A stretch of 15,675 nt of DNA from Planctomycetota bacterium (GTDB taxonomy: Bacteria; Planctomycetota; Phycisphaerae; Phycisphaerales; UBA1924). The DNA lies in the NCBI GenBank assembly GCA_017303565.1, contig JAFLCM010000016.1, positions 1-15,675 of the forward strand. Reading direction: 5' to 3'. Made by a program: the position numbers and the translations under genes. Within the stretch, counting starts at the first letter, position 1. Each line of letters begins with the position of its first letter. This document shows positions 13,045 to 15,675 of the stretch, in pieces. The notes under the pieces are model-generated. The model was given only the letters and a program-made list of their open reading frames with translations, did not search any database and had not been told where the DNA came from.

Positions 13045-15449
13045 GCCGCGAACATCCTCTCTTTGGTCTGCTGGAGGATCACGCGCGGCTCACCCGCTCT
13101 CTTGAGCGCTGAAATCCCGCCAGCCGCCGCCACCTCCGGCGTCTGCCAGATGTGCGGGTTCTCTAGGCCCTCGGTGCCGCCGACGGCGAACTGGTCGGCG
13201 ATCGCCTCGATGGCTTTGCGGGCCTGCTCGGGCAGGGCCGCGAGCCAGCCCGCGTGCTTGTAGCGGAAGGCCAGGCAGCGTTCCTCGCGCGTGCGCGGGA
13301 GCAGCCCGTAGGCCAGGTCGGCCAGCACGTCGTAGAGGTCGTAGTCGTTCATCTGCTCCAGCATGCGCAGCACGCTGGGGGAATAGCCGCTGCTGACGAT
13401 GGCGTCGATGATCTCCTCGCGCTCGGGCGGGTTCACCCAGCGGGCCCGGAAGGCTTCGAGGGTCGGGCACTCCTGCGTGAGGCGGGCGGAGAGGCCGGCC
13501 TTGTAGTCGTCGATGGGCACGGGCATGGCGCGGCCATTGACAGGGGCCACCACGTAGCGCCCTAAGGGGCTCATGTGGACCTCGAAGCCATCGACGATGA
13601 CGGGTGGCTCGGGGGGCGGGGGCGGAGGATCGACCGGACCCGGGCCGGGGCCGGTTCCACCGCCGCCGGTGCTCGGCGGTTTGGTAATGAAGTCTTCCGC
13701 GAAGAGGCGGGTGGCCCCGGTGTAGTCGTAGACCGTGAACATCAGTTTGCCCGTCGGCTCGTCGATGCGGGTGCCGCGGCCGATCATCTGGTAGAAAGAG
13801 ATGGGGCTCTTCATGTAGCGGAAGAAGGCGATGTTCCGAACCGCGGGGACATCGACACCGGTGGTGAGCAGGTCCACGGTCGTAGCGATGAAGTGGCTGG
13901 ATGAGGAGCCGCGGAGGTCAGGCAGGGCGTCGTTGCCGCTGGACTTGGCGGTGCACTTGAAGGCGTATGGGTCTTTTCTCGGGACGCCCTTACTGGCGCA
14001 CCACTGGGCGTACAGGTTGTTCATCGCGGCGGCGACATCGTCGGCGTGGCGGTCGCGGGCGCAGAAGATGATGGTCTTCTGGTGCGGGCCGCGCTCCTTG
14101 TCGGAGTTCACGATCTGCGTGAACAGGTCCAGGCACATGGCGTTCACACGGTCGGGCAGCAGTAGCTTTGTCTCGAACTGCTGCTTTTCGTAGAGGTCGG
14201 CGATCTCGGCGGCGGAGACGGGCTGGCCCGTGTTGGCATTGCGTGGGTTGCGACTGATGATCTCGGCGAGCGTGATGCCGCGGGCGTCGAGGTTGACCTG
14301 TGCGAGCTGAATCTCGCAGGCCGCGAGGTACCCGTCCTCCATCGCCTGGGCGAGGCCGTACTCGTACACCGCCTCTCCAAAGTACGCGAGGTTGTCGGCA
14401 GTGATGCGAGCGTCGGCTTGGGCCTCTTCGCTCTGCTCGGAACACGCAAGCTGGCGAGGCGTGGCGGTGAGGCCGATCTGCACGGCCTTGGGGTTACGCG
14501 TGAGCACGACCGACCACTTGCCCCACGCCGAGCGGTGGCACTCGTCGATGACGATGTGCGAAAAGTAGTCCTCGGGGTAGTGGCGGAACAAGAAGGAAGG
14601 ATCGCCATCCTCGCGGTCGATGCCGAGCGTCTGGTAGGTGGCGACATGGACGCGAGCGTTCTTGGCGTTGTTCTTGCCCCCCCGCCCGCCGTCTTCGTAC
14701 ACCTCGGCGGCGTCGGCCCCGAAGACGTTCTGCATGGCCTTGAGCCCCTGCGTGCGGAGTTCGTCACGGTCGCACAGGAACAAGGCGCGGCGGAGTTGGC
14801 CCGCATCGGCGATGCGGCGGAGGAGGTTGCAGGCGATAAAGGTCTTGCCCGTGCCGGTGGCGAGCGAGAGCAGGGCTCGCGGCGGTTGGCGCTGCTCGGC
14901 GCATCGGGCGACCTTCTCGAACACGGCGCGGATGGCAGCGTCCTGGAAGTAGCGGCGCTGGCCCTCGCCGCCGGCGTACCGCGTGAGCAGGGGCTTGGCG
15001 GCGGGGGCGTCGAGGGAGAAGCCGACAATCTTCTCATAGCGGGCGCGGAGTTCGGTGGGCGTGGGGAACTCGGCGATCGGGCGCGGGGCGGTGGTCAGCC
15101 CGGTCGAGCGGTCAAACTCGACGAACAGGTGGCCGTTGCTGGAGAAGACGAACTGGACGTTGTGGCGCGACGCGGCCAAGTAGCCCTTGGCCTGGTCAAG
15201 CCCGTGCCCGGGGGGGAGCGACTCCTTCTTGGCCTCAATCAGGGCTATGGCGACGGGCTGCGTCTCGGCATTGACCCGAATGCGGAGGGTGTAGTCGGTG
15301 CGGCCGGAGGATCGCCGGCGGCCCTTGCCGTTGACGATTTCGACGGCCCCGAGGGTGACTTCGCGGCAAATCAGATCCTCCGACCAGCCACGGGCGTGGA
15401 TGGCCGGGTCGATCAGTTTGGCCCGGGTGTCTGCCTCGGAAAGGGACAT
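13041..15449 (-). CDS. hsdR: Type I restriction endonuclease subunit HsdR
   Basis: 802 residues from ATG 15449 (MSLSEADTRAKLIDPAI); a TTG at 15500 would add 17 residues that look non-coding. HsdR is the ATP-driven translocase and nuclease of the complex. N-terminal PD-(D/E)XK nuclease: D52 (RTDYTLRI), E72-A-K74 (ALIEAKKE) and the QxxxY motif Q86-Y90. Helicase domains: Walker A ATGTGKT (197-203), DECH (302-305), TAT (328-330), motif V TTGVDVP (529-535) and motif VI QMIGRGTR (554-561). A Gly/Pro-rich linker at 593-618 leads to the C-terminal domain that docks on the methylase core, as in the EcoEI-like branch. First gene of the - strand unit; no strong promoter hexamers were seen in the 118 bases between its start and the upstream terminator. 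Confidence 0.95.
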   Translation of the reverse strand: MSLSEADTRAKLIDPAIHARGWSEDLICREVTLGAVEIVNGKGRRRSSGRTDYTLRIRVNAETQPVAIALIEAKKESLPPGHGLDQAKGYLAASRHNVQFVFSSNGHLFVEFDRSTGLTTAPRPIAEFPTPTELRARYEKIVGFSLDAPAAKPLLTRYAGGEGQRRYFQDAAIRAVFEKVARCAEQRQPPRALLSLATGTGKTFIACNLLRRIADAGQLRRALFLCDRDELRTQGLKAMQNVFGADAAEVYEDGGRGGKNNAKNARVHVATYQTLGIDREDGDPSFLFRHYPEDYFSHIVIDECHRSAWGKWSVVLTRNPKAVQIGLTATPRQLACSEQSEEAQADARITADNLAYFGEAVYEYGLAQAMEDGYLAACEIQLAQVNLDARGITLAEIISRNPRNANTGQPVSAAEIADLYEKQQFETKLLLPDRVNAMCLDLFTQIVNSDKERGPHQKTIIFCARDRHADDVAAAMNNLYAQWCASKGVPRKDPYAFKCTAKSSGNDALPDLRGSSSSHFIATTVDLLTTGVDVPAVRNIAFFRYMKSPISFYQMIGRGTRIDEPTGKLMFTVYDYTGATRLFAEDFITKPPSTGGGGTGPGPGPVDPPPPPPEPPVIVDGFEVHMSPLGRYVVAPVNGRAMPVPIDDYKAGLSARLTQECPTLEAFRARWVNPPEREEIIDAIVSSGYSPSVLRMLEQMNDYDLYDVLADLAYGLLPRTREERCLAFRYKHAGWLAALPEQARKAIEAIADQFAVGGTEGLENPHIWQTPEVAAAGGISALKRAGEPRVILQQTKERMFAA

Positions 15450-15559
15450 GAGGCAGATGGTACGGGGATTGATGTGGGGAAGCCCGGGGGCGAAGGCCAA
15501 AACATAAGGACGGGACGGAGAGGCGGGTTGGCCGGGCCGCCGGGTGGCGCGGCTCGACC

Positions 15560-15587
15560 GAGAGAAAGCCGCGACGCGGGTCGCGGC
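15560..15587 (-). terminator. Rho-independent-like terminator of the preceding - strand gene
   Basis: Perfect 8-bp stem, GCCGCGAC with GTCGCGGC, around a 4-base loop (15568-15587). On the - strand it is followed by TTTCTCTC. It lies 24 bases after the stop of the partial gene at the window end and separates it from hsdR. Confidence 0.6.
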
Positions 15588-15611
15588 TGGAGGGGAGGCC
15601 TGATGAACGCC

Positions 15612-15675
15612 TCACTCGTCGTCGAGCGTGGGCAGAGCCCCGTCGGTCGCTTCGTCCCATTCAAGGGCGTAGCGC
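15612..15675 (-). CDS. C-terminal end of an unidentified protein (5' part outside window)
   Basis: On the - strand, from the window edge, one frame reads RYALEWDEATDGALPTLDDE and then TGA (15614-15612). The acidic tail, the plausible residues and the terminator hairpin 24 bases downstream support a genuine gene end. Twenty residues are too few to name a family. Confidence 0.5.
   Translation of the reverse strand, partial: RYALEWDEATDGALPTLDDE

Noticed and set aside
14420..14470. Apparent extra loop in HsdR after the TATP motif (RQLACSEQSEEAQADARI)
   Set aside because: Helicases of this branch vary in length here and the frame is intact, so there is no evidence for an inserted element.

Overview
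High-GC bacterial DNA (about two thirds G+C by eye) with tightly packed genes, two metal-handling blocks and a complete type I restriction-modification locus. No rRNA, tRNA, transposase or CRISPR array was found, so the host is not pinned down. A Planctomycetota-like chromosome is my best guess from the overall style (GC, CusA variant, compact R-S-M locus), but this is inference only.

Left part (1-4896, + strand): the 3' end of a CusA/CzcA-type RND metal efflux pump is followed 15 bp later by a complete P2A (SERCA-like) cation ATPase. A small protein with a PD-(D/E)XK nuclease-like core is coupled to the ATPase by a TGATG overlap. It overlaps in turn a four-helix membrane protein that resembles the input domain of sensor kinases but has no kinase. 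The junction between these last two shows signs of a frameshift.

Middle part (4980-8485, + strand): a self-contained copper operon. A 21-bp perfect palindrome with a G7 centre lies across a sigma70-like promoter. It is followed by a CopZ-like chaperone with a Cys-rich tail, a CsoR-family repressor with an unusual N-terminal extension, a 62-aa Cys-rich single-pass membrane protein, and a CopA Cu(+)-ATPase. The repressor probably controls the whole unit, itself included.

Right part (8532-15449, - strand): a type I restriction-modification locus, read hsdR, hsdS, a DUF3800 gene, then hsdM. hsdR and hsdS overlap by ATGA. HsdS carries two target-recognition domains that are about 84% identical, so it should recognise a symmetric bipartite site. 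After hsdM comes a short coupled reading frame broken by a TAG at codon 3. The roughly 320-bp gap before hsdM holds, on the opposite strand, a near-consensus promoter followed at once by a compact foldable segment and a T tract: a candidate small RNA gene. The window ends with the last 20 codons of another - strand gene and its hairpin terminator.
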